Shown: positions 44,241 through 54,328, numbered from the stretch's first letter. The stretch: DNA of 64,000 nt from CBDEGR01 sp965237895 (GCA_965237895.1 CBDEGR010000002.1:930001-994000); one strand, 5' to 3'. The notes: generated by a model not told the origin, from the sequence alone. Made by a program: numbers and translations.

Positions 44241-45218
44241 ATGGAATTAATCTCGGCCCATGTGGGCAACTATCCGCGCATCGGCGGCACGAAGGAGTTG
44301 CAGCTGCATCGCCGCACCATTGCGCAGTGGGAACGGAAGGAGAAGACCAACCAGGACCTTCGCGCCGCCGAAGATACGCTGACCGAATGGGCCTTGAAGG
44401 AGCAGCAGGAGGCGGGCGTCGGGCTGGCCACCGACGGGCTGATCCGTTGGTGCGACCCGATCTCGCATTTTGCCGGAAAGCTCAAAGGCACGAAGATCAA
44501 CGGCTTGCTGCGCTTCTTCGATACGAATTGCTACTTCCGCCAGCCGGTGGTCGAGGGCCCTGTCAAGCGGACCGGGCCCTTGGTTGTAAGCGAATTTGAA
44601 TTCGCCCGCAAGAACTCTTTGCTGCCGATCAAGCCGGTACTGACCGGTCCCTACACGCTGGCAAAGCTTTCCATTATCAATACAGGAGCCGGCGTAGCCG
44701 ACTTGGCGGAGCAGTACGCTGCCGCATTGGCGGATGAGGTGGAAGCGCTGGTAAAGGCCGGGGCCGAGGTGATTCAGGTGGACGAGCCGGGGCTGCTCAA
44801 GGCCGGTGAGGAATATGCAGTTGCCGAAGCGGGACTGAAGCAGTTGGCGGCCAAGAAAGGGAAAGCTCGGTTGGTGCTTCACACCTATTTCGGCGACGCT
44901 GCTCCCCTCTACGACAAGTTGCAGGTGCTGCCGGTGGACGTATTGAGTTTCGACTTCACCTACAGCCCCAAGTTGGTTGACGTGATCGCCTCTGCCGGGT
45001 CGGAGAAAGCCGTAGGGTTCGGCCTGCTCGACGGGCGGAATACGAAAATGGAAGATGTCGGCGCCGTCGTCGGCGCTCTTCGAAAGATGGCGCCGAAGGT
45101 GAAAGGCTCGCCTTCCTATCTGACACTCTCTTGCGGCCTGGAATTCCTGCCGCGGGACCGCGCTTTTGGCAAGCTGAAACTGCTGGCTGCGGCGCAGAGT
45201 GCATTTTCGAAATCATAG
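44241..45218 (+). CDS. MetE N-terminal-domain-like protein
   Basis: 325 residues, one barrel. The start VGNYPRIGGTKELQLHRRT and the block LVLHTYFGDAAPLYD...LSFDFTY...VGFGLLDGRN match the N-terminal barrel of cobalamin-independent methionine synthase. Only H of the HxC zinc motif remains (HTY), though a Cys near the end (LSCGLEFLP) resembles the last ligand. It is followed 13 bp later by the catalytic half, so the two may form a heterodimer acting as MetE (inference). Confidence 0.75.
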   Translation: MELISAHVGNYPRIGGTKELQLHRRTIAQWERKEKTNQDLRAAEDTLTEWALKEQQEAGVGLATDGLIRWCDPISHFAGKLKGTKINGLLRFFDTNCYFRQPVVEGPVKRTGPLVVSEFEFARKNSLLPIKPVLTGPYTLAKLSIINTGAGVADLAEQYAAALADEVEALVKAGAEVIQVDEPGLLKAGEEYAVAEAGLKQLAAKKGKARLVLHTYFGDAAPLYDKLQVLPVDVLSFDFTYSPKLVDVIASAGSEKAVGFGLLDGRNTKMEDVGAVVGALRKMAPKVKGSPSYLTLSCGLEFLPRDRAFGKLKLLAAAQSAFSKS

Positions 45219-45231
45219 GAGAAGACTGATT

Positions 45232-46227
45232 ATGAGCCGCGAAAAACTTCGCGATTTGGGAATTGATCTTCCCTTGTTTCCCACCACCTCCGTCGGCAGC
45301 TTCCCGAAGCCGGACTACCTGATGAAGGCGCGGACGGAATTTGCCCGCAAGAACATCGATCGCGCCGACCTTGAAAAACTCGAAATGCAGGCGACCGAGT
45401 TTTGGATTCGCACCCAGGACCAGTTGGGCCTTGACGTGCTGGTGGACGGCGAGATGTACCGGGGCGACATGGTGGCCTACTTCGCCGAGCACTTGGCCGG
45501 TTTCGAGCGGGGACAACTGGTACGCTCGTACGGCAACCGCTACTATCACAAGCCGATCATTACCGGTGAGGTGAAGTGGAACGGGCCGATCACTCTCGAC
45601 TGGTGGAAGTTCTCCCAGAACCTGACCCAGCGTCCCGTGAAGGGCATGTTGACGGGACCCTACACGGTGATGGACTGGTCGTTTAACGAGCACTATGCCG
45701 ATCGCCGTGCCACCTGCCTGGCGCTGGCGAAGGAGATTCGCAAAGAGGTCGAAGCGCTGATCGAGGCCGGAGCCAAGATCATTCAAGTCGACGAACCGGC
45801 CATGTCTGTGCGTCCCGGAGAGCTGGAACTGACCATCGAGGGCCTGCACGCGGTAACAGACGGGCTGAAGGCTTACTTCATCACCCATATTTGTTACGGC
45901 GCGTTCGAGAAGATCTATCCGGGCATGCTCGGCTGCCCGGTGGACAACTTTGACCTGGAGTTGTCAAACAGCGGCTGCGACATGCTGGACCTGTTCAAGA
46001 AGAACGCTTACACGAAGGACATCAGTTTCGGCGTCGTAGATGTCCACGCGCACCGCATCGAGGATCAGGACTTGATTCAGGAACGGCTGAAGGAGGCGCT
46101 GGCCGTCATCCCGAAGGAGAGCGTCTGGGTAGACCCGGACTGCGGCCTGAAGACCCGAAGCGTGGAGGAGGCCATCGGAAAATTGAGCGCGATGGTTTCC
46201 GTGGTGAAATCCATGCGGGAAGGCTGA
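45232..46227 (+). CDS. metE: MetE C-terminal-domain-like methionine synthase
   Basis: 331 residues. Catalytic barrel of cobalamin-independent methionine synthase: FPTTSVGSFPKP at the start, IIQVDEPAMSV, zinc ligands His and Cys in FITHICYGAF (about 218) and Cys in VWVDPDCGLKTR (about 302). It transfers a methyl group to homocysteine; whether from methyl-tetrahydrofolate or another donor is open, since short core-MetE proteins with other donors are known. AGGAGAAG before ATG 45232. Only 13 bp after metE-N: one operon. Confidence 0.82.
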   Translation: MSREKLRDLGIDLPLFPTTSVGSFPKPDYLMKARTEFARKNIDRADLEKLEMQATEFWIRTQDQLGLDVLVDGEMYRGDMVAYFAEHLAGFERGQLVRSYGNRYYHKPIITGEVKWNGPITLDWWKFSQNLTQRPVKGMLTGPYTVMDWSFNEHYADRRATCLALAKEIRKEVEALIEAGAKIIQVDEPAMSVRPGELELTIEGLHAVTDGLKAYFITHICYGAFEKIYPGMLGCPVDNFDLELSNSGCDMLDLFKKNAYTKDISFGVVDVHAHRIEDQDLIQERLKEALAVIPKESVWVDPDCGLKTRSVEEAIGKLSAMVSVVKSMREG

Positions 46228-46264
46228 GCGGTTCCCTGCCACCCTCACGATTCCCTTTCCTTCC

Positions 46265-46293
46265 TTGCGCTCCGTTCTCCGGGGGCGTACAAT
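46265..46293 (+). promoter_or_regulatory. Promoter of the DUF1501 operon
   Basis: TTGCGC (46265-46270), a 17-bp spacer and TACAAT (46288-46293), 145 bp before the first ATG. Confidence 0.55.
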
Positions 46294-46438
46294 TTAGTGG
46301 GCATAGTTGCAGAATTCAGGGAAGTCCTCCAAGATTGCCGGAGGGATCGGCGTAGGATGGACTAGCATTGATGAACGATTGACAGGCGCGGAAATCTCTA
46401 TTCTTTGCGTAAAAAGCGCCTCGTGAAAAGGAACAGCC

Positions 46439-47815
46439 ATGTTTCGGCTTGATGCGGAAAAGACGGTAGAATTTTGCGACGGCTTGAGGCGGCGCGATTT
46501 TCTTCATGCCGGCTCGCTGGCGCTGTTGGGGATGGGCCTGCCCGATTACCTCGGCTGGAAGGCGATAGGGGCGGTCAAGCCCGACAAAGACGTCAACTGT
46601 ATTTTCATCTTCTTGCTGGGCGCGCCCAGCCAATTGGATACCTGGGACATGAAGCCGGAAGCGCCGGCGGAAATCCGCGGCCCCTACAAGCCGCTCCCCA
46701 CCAACGTGCCGGGCATGCAGGTTTCGGAAATTTTCCCGCGCATGGCGCGGAATGCCGACAAGTTCGCCGTGCTCCGTTCCGTCTATCACACCGCCACGGC
46801 CGTCCACGATACCGGGCATCAGATGATGCAGACCGGCAGGCTCTTTCAAGGCGGCGTCCAGTATCCGCATGTGGGTTGCGTGGCCACCAAATTCCTGGGG
46901 CCGAAGAGCGACATTCCGCCGCACGTTCTGATTCCTCGCCCCATGGGGCCCACCGGCGGCAATATGCCGCACGGGCAGGACGCCGGATTTCTCGGCAAGA
47001 CGTTCGACCCCTTCGTGCTGAACGCCGACCCTTCGGACCCGAACTTCAGGGTGCCCGACCTTCTGCCGCCCGACTACATTGCCTCCGTGCGCGTCGACCG
47101 GCGTCGAAAGCTGCGCAGCATGGTCGACGGCGCCGTCAAAGCTTTTGAGAACAGCCCAGACGCCAAGCTTCTGGACGCCAATTTCCAGCAAGCCTACACG
47201 TTGATGTCTTCCTCCGAGGCGCGCGAAGCCTTCGACCTCGGCGTCGAGCCCGACGCGCTCCGCGACAAATACGGGCGGAACCAGTTCGGCCAGGGGTGCC
47301 TGCTGGCGCGGCGGTTGATCGAGCGCGGCTGCCGCTTCGTGACGATCAATATGTTCGAGACCGTATTCAACGAGCTGACCTGGGACATCCACGGTTCGAA
47401 GCCGTTCACCGCCATCGGCTCGATGAAGGACTATTTGGGGCCGATGATGGACCACGCCTATAGCTCGTTGCTCGAAGACCTGAAGGACCGCGGCATGCTC
47501 GACAATACGTTGGTCGTCGCGACAGGTGAGTTCGGACGGACGCCGAAGATCAACCCGGCCGGCGGGCGCGACCACTGGCCGCAGTGCTGGTCGATGCTCT
47601 TCGCCGGAGGCGGGGTGAAGGGCGGGCAGACGGTGGGCGCATCCGACGACATCGGCGGGCACCCGAAGGACCGTCCGACGACACCGGCGGAAGTGGCAGC
47701 CACAATCTTCTACGCCCTGGGAATCGATCTCAATATCCAGCTCGAAGGGCCCTCCAGGCGCGTCGTGCCGCTGGTCGACCGCGATGCGAAGCCGATTTAC
47801 GAGCTCTTTTCTTAA
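46439..47815 (+). CDS. DUF1501 exported protein, second paralogue
   Basis: 458 residues. Tat-like leader GLRRRDFLHAGSLALLGMG. DUF1501 motifs FIFLLGAPSQLDTWDMKP, VHDTGHQMMQTG, GCLLARRLIERGCRFVTI, VVATGEFGRTPKI and GRDHWPQCWSMLFAGGG. Only moderately similar to the copy at 21253-22698, which is ~480 residues long. First gene of a four-gene operon. Confidence 0.9.
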   Translation: MFRLDAEKTVEFCDGLRRRDFLHAGSLALLGMGLPDYLGWKAIGAVKPDKDVNCIFIFLLGAPSQLDTWDMKPEAPAEIRGPYKPLPTNVPGMQVSEIFPRMARNADKFAVLRSVYHTATAVHDTGHQMMQTGRLFQGGVQYPHVGCVATKFLGPKSDIPPHVLIPRPMGPTGGNMPHGQDAGFLGKTFDPFVLNADPSDPNFRVPDLLPPDYIASVRVDRRRKLRSMVDGAVKAFENSPDAKLLDANFQQAYTLMSSSEAREAFDLGVEPDALRDKYGRNQFGQGCLLARRLIERGCRFVTINMFETVFNELTWDIHGSKPFTAIGSMKDYLGPMMDHAYSSLLEDLKDRGMLDNTLVVATGEFGRTPKINPAGGRDHWPQCWSMLFAGGGVKGGQTVGASDDIGGHPKDRPTTPAEVAATIFYALGIDLNIQLEGPSRRVVPLVDRDAKPIYELFS

Positions 47816-47827
47816 GTTTCCATTTGA

Positions 47828-50395
47828 GTGCCAAGGGAGGCGGTTTTGAGGTTGAGGACTCTCTCCACGCTCTCGGGTATCGTAATGGGCTGTGGGCTGG
47901 CGGCGGGATTTCCCCCCGAGGCACCGGAAAAACCCGGTGAGGGCGCGAGGCCTCGGCCTCGCCTTGAGCGCCTTGCCGTTTTCCCCGCCGAAGTTTCCCT
48001 GAATAGTCCTTATGCCACCCAGAGACTTGTTGTGGAAGCGTACTTTCCCGACGGGCATCAGGAGGACCGGACCGCGCAGGCGAAGTTTTCCTCCTCGGTG
48101 CCGGATGTTGCCGAGGTGGATGAGTTCGGCGTGGTGCGGGCCGTCGCGGACGGCGATGCCGTGATTACCGTAACCGCCGGGCAGCATCGTACTGCGGTTC
48201 CCGTCTCAGTTCCTGTCAAAGTCCGCAACATGAAGAAGGCCTTTACCTGGAGTTTCCGGAATCACGTCGTCCCGGTCATGACCAAGGCCGGGTGCAACTC
48301 CGGCCCCTGCCACGGAGCGGCGGCCGGGAAGAACGGCTTCAAGCTGACCTTGCGCGGGTACGACCCCCAGATGGACTATCAAGTGCTGACGCGGCAGGCC
48401 GTCGGGCGGCGCGTTGTGAAGCGGGAACCGGCGCGGAGTCTGATCCTGCTCAAGCCGACCCTGGCGATCGCACACGGCGGCGGAAAGCGGTTCGACGTCG
48501 ATTCGAAAAGCTACCGGATCATCTCCGAATGGATTGCGGCGGGTACGCCCGCGCCTTCTTTGCGGGTGCCTCGGTTGGAGCGCGTGGAAGTGTTGCCGAG
48601 TGAAGTTCTGCTCCGTCCGGGGGCCGAGCAGCAGGTGGTAGTGCTGGCGCATTTCTCCGACGGCCGCGTTCAGGACGTCACCCCCTGGGCCAAGTTCGAG
48701 AGTACGGAAGCGGGCGTTGCCGGCGTCGACCAAACCGGTTGGGTCCGAATGCAGGGCTACGGTGAGGCGGCCGTGACGGTCTGGTATATGAGCAAGGTGG
48801 CGATTGCGCGGCTTACGGTGCCGTTCCCGAACCGGGTGAATCCTGACGTCTATCGGCGCGCGGCGCGGAACAACTATATCGACGAGTTGGTTCTTGAAAA
48901 GCTGGAGCGGCTGCGCATCCCTCCCTCAGTGCGATCGACCGGCAGCGAATTCCTGCGCCGCGTCTATTTGGATACGATCGGCGTTCTTCCCACCGCCGCC
49001 GAAGCCGAAGAGTTTCTCCAGGACCCTTCCCCCGACAAGCGAGAAAAGTTGATCGACGCGCTGCTCACCCGGCCCGAGTTCGTCGACTACTGGGCCCACA
49101 AGTGGGCCGACGTGCTTCTGCTCAGGGGTCGGAGCCAGGAAGATGTGACCGGCGGCAGCCTGCCTTCGAACACCCTGCGCAGCTATTACCATTGGCTCCG
49201 CGAGAGCGTCGAGACCAACAAGCCGTGGGACCGCTTCGTGTGGGAGCTGCTGGTCTCTTCCGGGTCGAATCTGGAAAACGGCGCCGTCAATTTCCTGGTG
49301 ACGAACAGCGAGGCGCGGAATGCTTCCGAAAACGTCGCCAAAGCTTTCCTGGGTCTCAGCCTCAATTGTGCCAAGTGCCACGACCATCCGTTGGAGAAGT
49401 GGACCCAGAATGATTACTACGCCATGGCGAACCTGTTCGCGCGCGTCGGGCGGAAGGACGGGCGACGCAAGGGCGAAGTGATCGTCTTTACGAAAGCCTC
49501 GGGAGAAGTCCAACACCCGCGCCTGGGCCGCCCGCTCCGGCCGCGGACGCTCACCGGCGCTCCACTCGAATTCGAGGCCGCCGTCGACCGCCGCCGTCAC
49601 TTGGCCGAGTGGCTTACCTCCGAGGAGAATCCGCTGTTCGCGCGGACGCTGGTCAACCGCGTCTGGGGGAATTTCATGGGGCGCGGCTTGGTGGACCCGG
49701 TCGACGACATGCGGACTACCAACCCCGCCGCCAACGAGAAAGTGTTGGCGGCGCTGACGAAGGATTTCGTGGAGCACGGTTTCGACGTGGAATATCTGAT
49801 CCGGCTGATTCTCCGCTCGGCGACCTATCAGCGTTCTTCGGAACCGAACGAACTGAACGCCGACGACGAGAAATACAATTCGCACTATTTGCCCAGGCGT
49901 CTTCCGGCGGAGGTCATCCTGGACGCCGTCTCGCAGGTGACTGGAGTTCCGGAAAACTTTTCCGGGTACCCGCGCGGCACACGCGCCCTCCAGCTGCCGG
50001 ACTCGAAAGTGAAGTCGTATTTCCTGACCACCTTCGGGCGCAACCCGCGCGAGGTGACCGACGAGAGCGAACGGGAGTCCTCGCCCAGCGTCACGCAGGT
50101 GCTTCACATCACGAACGGCGAGACGCTCAACCGAAAGCTGAGGGCCGCCGGCGGCGCGGTGGATATGCTCATCAAGCTGAAACTGTCGCCGGAGAGGACC
50201 CTCGATCACCTCTATCTTTCCGCCTTCAGCCGTTACCCAACCGAGGCGGAACGGGAAAAACTGGTTCGGGCGATGGGGCATGCCGACCGAGCCGGCCGAG
50301 AAGCGGGCCTTCCCGCCCAGGAGAGCCGTCGGCAGGCGCTGCAGGACCTCTCCTGGGCGGTGCTGACGAGCAAGGAGTTTCTTTTTAATCATTAG
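47828..50395 (+). CDS. DUF1549/DUF1553 protein with Big_2 domains
   Basis: About 850 residues. The N-terminus is a signal peptide, maybe a lipoprotein (IVMGCGLAAG). Two bacterial Ig-like (Big_2) domains follow (about 35-130 and 245-330), with a CNSGPCHGA heme-like motif between them. DUF1549 (YIDELVLEKLERLRIPPSVRST..LRRVYLDTIGVLPT, NCAKCHDHPLEKW) and DUF1553 (WLTSEENPLFARTLVNRVWGNFMG) complete it. The GTG at 47828 is given; a TTG at 47846 with GGGAGG 5 nt upstream is a good alternative. Presumed partner of DUF1501. Confidence 0.87.
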   Translation: MPREAVLRLRTLSTLSGIVMGCGLAAGFPPEAPEKPGEGARPRPRLERLAVFPAEVSLNSPYATQRLVVEAYFPDGHQEDRTAQAKFSSSVPDVAEVDEFGVVRAVADGDAVITVTAGQHRTAVPVSVPVKVRNMKKAFTWSFRNHVVPVMTKAGCNSGPCHGAAAGKNGFKLTLRGYDPQMDYQVLTRQAVGRRVVKREPARSLILLKPTLAIAHGGGKRFDVDSKSYRIISEWIAAGTPAPSLRVPRLERVEVLPSEVLLRPGAEQQVVVLAHFSDGRVQDVTPWAKFESTEAGVAGVDQTGWVRMQGYGEAAVTVWYMSKVAIARLTVPFPNRVNPDVYRRAARNNYIDELVLEKLERLRIPPSVRSTGSEFLRRVYLDTIGVLPTAAEAEEFLQDPSPDKREKLIDALLTRPEFVDYWAHKWADVLLLRGRSQEDVTGGSLPSNTLRSYYHWLRESVETNKPWDRFVWELLVSSGSNLENGAVNFLVTNSEARNASENVAKAFLGLSLNCAKCHDHPLEKWTQNDYYAMANLFARVGRKDGRRKGEVIVFTKASGEVQHPRLGRPLRPRTLTGAPLEFEAAVDRRRHLAEWLTSEENPLFARTLVNRVWGNFMGRGLVDPVDDMRTTNPAANEKVLAALTKDFVEHGFDVEYLIRLILRSATYQRSSEPNELNADDEKYNSHYLPRRLPAEVILDAVSQVTGVPENFSGYPRGTRALQLPDSKVKSYFLTTFGRNPREVTDESERESSPSVTQVLHITNGETLNRKLRAAGGAVDMLIKLKLSPERTLDHLYLSAFSRYPTEAEREKLVRAMGHADRAGREAGLPAQESRRQALQDLSWAVLTSKEFLFNH

Positions 50396-50450
50396 GGTAT
50401 TAGGGGTAGATAGGTGTAGGCAGGCGGATGAAAATTCCCCGAAAGGCGAA

Positions 50451-51833
50451 ATGAAAACAGGGCGCGTACTTTTGGCCGGGTTGGCGGCGGTTCTTTTGTG
50501 CGGGACCTTCATAGCCACGGCACGGGGAGCCGAAGAGAGCCAAAATACCGGTTTCCCTCCCGAGGTAGGAGCCATCTTTCAGGGGAATTGCGTGATCTGC
50601 CACAGCGGCCAATCGAAGATGGGCGGGCTGGTTCTGGAAACCCGCGAGGACTTGCTGAAGGGAGGCGCCCACGGGGCGGCGATTGTCGCCGGCAACCCGG
50701 AGGCGAGCCGTATGGTGCAGATGCTCGAAGGCAAGCTCCAGCCCCAAATGCCGATGGGCGGTGAGTTGAAAGAGACGGAAATTGCCGCCATCAAAGCCTG
50801 GATTCACTCCGGCGCGCCTCGGTCGAATGTCGGCCGAGTTCCCGGCCCCGTGGCGGTTCCTTCGATTCCCGACATCCGCCCCACGGTGGACGTCTCCCCG
50901 CAAGTGGGCGCGCTGGCCTTCAGCCCGGACGGCAAGCGGCTGGCGGTGGGCGGCTACCGTGAAGTGCGCATTCTGAATGTCGCCGATGGGTCCGAGTGGG
51001 CGCGGCTCGAAGGTCATGCGGAAGTGGTGCGCGGCGTGGCCTTCAGCCCGGACGGCAAGCTTCTGGCCGCAGCCGGAGGACTACCCGCACGGTCGGGCGA
51101 AGTCAAAATTTGGAACTTGGAGACGCGCGAGCCGGTCCACACGATTCAAGCGCATGACGATTGCATCTATGCGGTGGCGTTCAGTCCCGAGGGAAATCGC
51201 GTGGCGACGGGCAGCTACGACAAACTGATCTACCTTTGGGACGTCGAGACGGGAAAACAGGTGAAGCGGCTCAAGGACCATATCGACGCCGTTTTCTCGC
51301 TGGCCTTCAGCGCGGACGGCAAGTGGCTGGCCTCGGCGGCGCAGGACAGCAGCGTAAAGATTTGGGACGCCGCTTCCGGCGAGCGCCTCTACACGTTGAG
51401 CGAACCGCTCGACTCTCTCTATTCGCTCACCTTTCATCCTTCCGGCCGCCGCTTGGCCGCAGGGGGAGTGGACAGGGTGATCCGCGTCTGGGACCTGACC
51501 CGGAAAGGCGGGAACCTGGTTCAATCGATGATCGGTCACGAAGCGGCCATCCTGCGCACGGCGTTTTCTCCCGACGGGAAGACACTGATTACGGCGGCGG
51601 AAGACGGCAGGGTAAAAATCTGGGACGCAGAGACGCTGAGAGAGCGGAAGGTGATCGAGGGACAGTCGGATTGGGTCATGGCGCTTACGTTTGACCCGGA
51701 AGGCGATCGGCTGGCCGTGGGACGCTACGACGGCTCGGTCAGCCTGTACGAGACGACGAGCTACCGGGAAACAGCACGGATGGGGTTCGGGAAGGAACCG
51801 GAATTGAATTTGCAGATGGGGAACGATCGATGA
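50451..51833 (+). CDS. Exported PSCyt1-WD40 propeller protein
   Basis: 460 residues. Signal peptide (LLAGLAAVLLCGTFIATARG). The PSCyt1 domain has CVICH (47-51), a predicted covalent heme site, then PEVGAIFQGN... MGGLVLETREDLLKGG and GNPEASRMVQML. From about 145 to 450 come seven WD40-type blades (LAFSPDGKRLAVGG, VAFSPDGKLLAAAG, VAFSPEGNRVATGS, ...). A cytochrome-fused WD40 propeller, third gene of the operon; its last four bases overlap the next ATG (ATGA). Confidence 0.85.
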   Translation: MKTGRVLLAGLAAVLLCGTFIATARGAEESQNTGFPPEVGAIFQGNCVICHSGQSKMGGLVLETREDLLKGGAHGAAIVAGNPEASRMVQMLEGKLQPQMPMGGELKETEIAAIKAWIHSGAPRSNVGRVPGPVAVPSIPDIRPTVDVSPQVGALAFSPDGKRLAVGGYREVRILNVADGSEWARLEGHAEVVRGVAFSPDGKLLAAAGGLPARSGEVKIWNLETREPVHTIQAHDDCIYAVAFSPEGNRVATGSYDKLIYLWDVETGKQVKRLKDHIDAVFSLAFSADGKWLASAAQDSSVKIWDAASGERLYTLSEPLDSLYSLTFHPSGRRLAAGGVDRVIRVWDLTRKGGNLVQSMIGHEAAILRTAFSPDGKTLITAAEDGRVKIWDAETLRERKVIEGQSDWVMALTFDPEGDRLAVGRYDGSVSLYETTSYRETARMGFGKEPELNLQMGNDR

Positions 51834-54280
51834 AGATGAAACCGCTACGAACTTGCCTGGGGACGCTGACTCTTATTCTGTGCGGGCTCGGGCCCGGTCT
51901 GGGGCTTGGGCCGGGCGTGTGGGCTGCGGGACCGACGGTGCCGCCCGACATCACATATTTTTCGCCCCGAGGCGGAATGCAGGGAGCTACGGTCACCTTC
52001 ACGGTGCGCGGACGGAATCTGGGCGAGGCCGTGGGAGTGGTGGTCAGCAACCCCGGGATGGAGGGACGAATCCTCAGCTTGCGGCCTCTGCCTCCTCCCA
52101 AGTCGGCTTTCGGCTTCAAATCCATCTTCGGCGACGTTTTTGAGGCGCCTCCTTTTGAAGCGACCGTGGAATTGAAGATCGGCGTGGACGCGCCGGTCGG
52201 GGTCCACGGCTTTCGGATTTTTACGCCGTTGGGTACGACGCCTGAGGTGCCCTTCGCCGTCGGCGCGTGGAAGGAAGTGCGGGAGTCGTCGGGTGACGGG
52301 ATGTCCGGAAGGGGAAGCTGGGCGGAACTTCCCGCCACCTTTGTCGGGACTCTGAGCGAAGCGGGCGACGTGGATGAGTTTCGCTTCCGCGGCCGCGCCG
52401 GACAGGAGCTGGTTTTTGCGGTGGTCGCAGCAAGTGTCGGTTCGTCCTTGGAGCCGGTGCTGGAGTTGGTTGACGCCGAAGGAAAGCGAGTGGCGGAAAG
52501 CGGTTCCGGGGCGAACGAAGACATCGTCTTGGGAGCGGCGATTCCGGCCGACGGCGACTACACGCTTCGCATCTCCGATTACGAGCGTCGAGGCGGGGAT
52601 GGCTTTCCCTACCGCATCAACGCCGGAGAGTTCCCTTACATCACCGGCGTTTTCCCGCTCGGCGTTCCCAAAGGAAAGCCGAGCACGATTCGCCTGGAGG
52701 GTTACAACCTGAAGGGTGCGGAAACGATCAGGGTCGAGCCGCCCGCCGACGTCGGACTCTGGGATACGTTTCCGGTTTGGGCCGAAACGGAGAAAGGGAG
52801 GTCGCTCAATGCCGTCCGCCTGGCCGTGGGCGAGTACCGGGAACTGACGGAAAAGGAGAAGGGCACGGGATTAAAGAGCGCCACCCGGGTTCGGGCTCCG
52901 GTGACCGTCAATGGACGCATCGAGGGATTCGATCCGGAAGGGGCCCAAGTCGCGGATGAGGATCTCTTCCGATTCCATGCGCGCCAAGGGGAAATGATCA
53001 TCCTGGAGGTTCAGGCGGACCGGCTCGGCTCGCGGCTGGATTCGGTCCTGGAAGTTTTGGACGCGGACGGCAAGCTTGTACCCCGCGCTACGCTGCGCGC
53101 GGTTTTGAAATCTTCCGTGGTTTTCCGGTCGCAGGACTCCTCGTCCCCGAGTATCCGAATGGAGCCGGTGAAGGGCCTCGGCGTGGGCGATTATATATTG
53201 ATCGATGAGGAGGTGATCCGACTGGCGCGTATGCCCGAGCAGCCAGACGAAGATCATCACTTCGAGCAATTCATGGGGCGGCGGCGGGCGGCGCTGGGTA
53301 CCACGCCCATGGCGCACGCAATAGATGCCGCCGCCTACAAGGTGCAGATTCATCCCGCCGGGTCCGGGTTCCCGCCGAACGGGTTGCCGGTGGTTGATCT
53401 CTATTGGCGCAATGACGACGGCGGTGTGATGCGGGGACGAGATTCGCGTCTGGAGTTCGTGCCGCCCGCCGACGGCGATTATTACGTCCGCTTGCGGGAC
53501 GTGCAGAGGCTCGCAGGGCGCGACCGCGCCTACCGGTTGACACTTAGGCCCCCGCAGCCCGACTTTATGCTGATGGAAGGGAGGTCTCCGAAATTCCGTG
53601 GCGGAAGTCCCATGAAAGGGGTGAACGTTCCTCGCGGAGGAACCGTCCCGATCATGATCGCCGTCGAGCGGCGAGACGGCTTTGAGGGAAGAATTCGGGT
53701 CGAAATCGCCGGTCTGCTGAAGGGGCTGTCGGCCCCGCCCGGGTTTGTCGAACCCGGTCAAGAGACGACCGTCCTGGCTCTCTCGGCCTCCCCCCAGGCT
53801 TCGCTGCCAGCGGGGCGCGCCGTGCCGCTCCAAATTGTCGGTCGGGCGATGATCGCCGGGCGTGAAACGGTGCGGCAGATGGATTGGAAAAAAAATCTCA
53901 ACATTGTGGCCTTGATGCCGAGGCCCGACGTTGCCATTTCCCTCGACACCGAGGTGTTGACCCTCCAGCCCGGCGAAGAGAAGAGAGTGGCCATCCGCAT
54001 TCGGCGGGCGCCGGGATTCGAAGAGCGCGTCCCATTTCAGGTGGTGAATTTGCCGCCGGGCGTGGTGGTGGTCAATTCCGGGCTGAACGGGATTAACATT
54101 GCCGAGAAGGAAAACGAGGGGGAGTTTTGGTTGCGGGCCGAGCCTGCCGCTCAAGCTGCGGACCAGCTGATTTGGACTTCCGGGCGGATTGAATCGAATA
54201 ATGCCATCCTGGTCCTGGGGCCTCCGATTCGCCTAAAGGTGGTTCGTGAGGAGGTCGCTCAGGGGAGGGAGGGGAGATAG
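51830..54280 (+). CDS. Large exported PPC-domain protein
   Basis: 816 residues. Signal peptide at 8-30 (LGTLTLILCGLGPGLGLGPG). An IPT/Ig-like N-terminal domain (ITYFSPRGGMQGATVTFTVRGRNLG) is followed by bacterial pre-peptidase C-terminal (PPC) domains (DEFRFRGRAGQELVFAV...DGDYTLRISDYE; DLFRFHARQGEMIILEV...DGDYYVRLRDV). No protease domain is seen, so it is a binding or structural partner rather than an enzyme. Last gene of the DUF1501 operon, translationally coupled to the WD40 gene. Confidence 0.82.
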   Translation: MKMKPLRTCLGTLTLILCGLGPGLGLGPGVWAAGPTVPPDITYFSPRGGMQGATVTFTVRGRNLGEAVGVVVSNPGMEGRILSLRPLPPPKSAFGFKSIFGDVFEAPPFEATVELKIGVDAPVGVHGFRIFTPLGTTPEVPFAVGAWKEVRESSGDGMSGRGSWAELPATFVGTLSEAGDVDEFRFRGRAGQELVFAVVAASVGSSLEPVLELVDAEGKRVAESGSGANEDIVLGAAIPADGDYTLRISDYERRGGDGFPYRINAGEFPYITGVFPLGVPKGKPSTIRLEGYNLKGAETIRVEPPADVGLWDTFPVWAETEKGRSLNAVRLAVGEYRELTEKEKGTGLKSATRVRAPVTVNGRIEGFDPEGAQVADEDLFRFHARQGEMIILEVQADRLGSRLDSVLEVLDADGKLVPRATLRAVLKSSVVFRSQDSSSPSIRMEPVKGLGVGDYILIDEEVIRLARMPEQPDEDHHFEQFMGRRRAALGTTPMAHAIDAAAYKVQIHPAGSGFPPNGLPVVDLYWRNDDGGVMRGRDSRLEFVPPADGDYYVRLRDVQRLAGRDRAYRLTLRPPQPDFMLMEGRSPKFRGGSPMKGVNVPRGGTVPIMIAVERRDGFEGRIRVEIAGLLKGLSAPPGFVEPGQETTVLALSASPQASLPAGRAVPLQIVGRAMIAGRETVRQMDWKKNLNIVALMPRPDVAISLDTEVLTLQPGEEKRVAIRIRRAPGFEERVPFQVVNLPPGVVVVNSGLNGINIAEKENEGEFWLRAEPAAQAADQLIWTSGRIESNNAILVLGPPIRLKVVREEVAQGREGR

Positions 54281-54328
54281 TTGCTGGTTTTCCCTCGAAC
54301 CTTGCCTGGATCGTAAGCCCTTTTCAAC

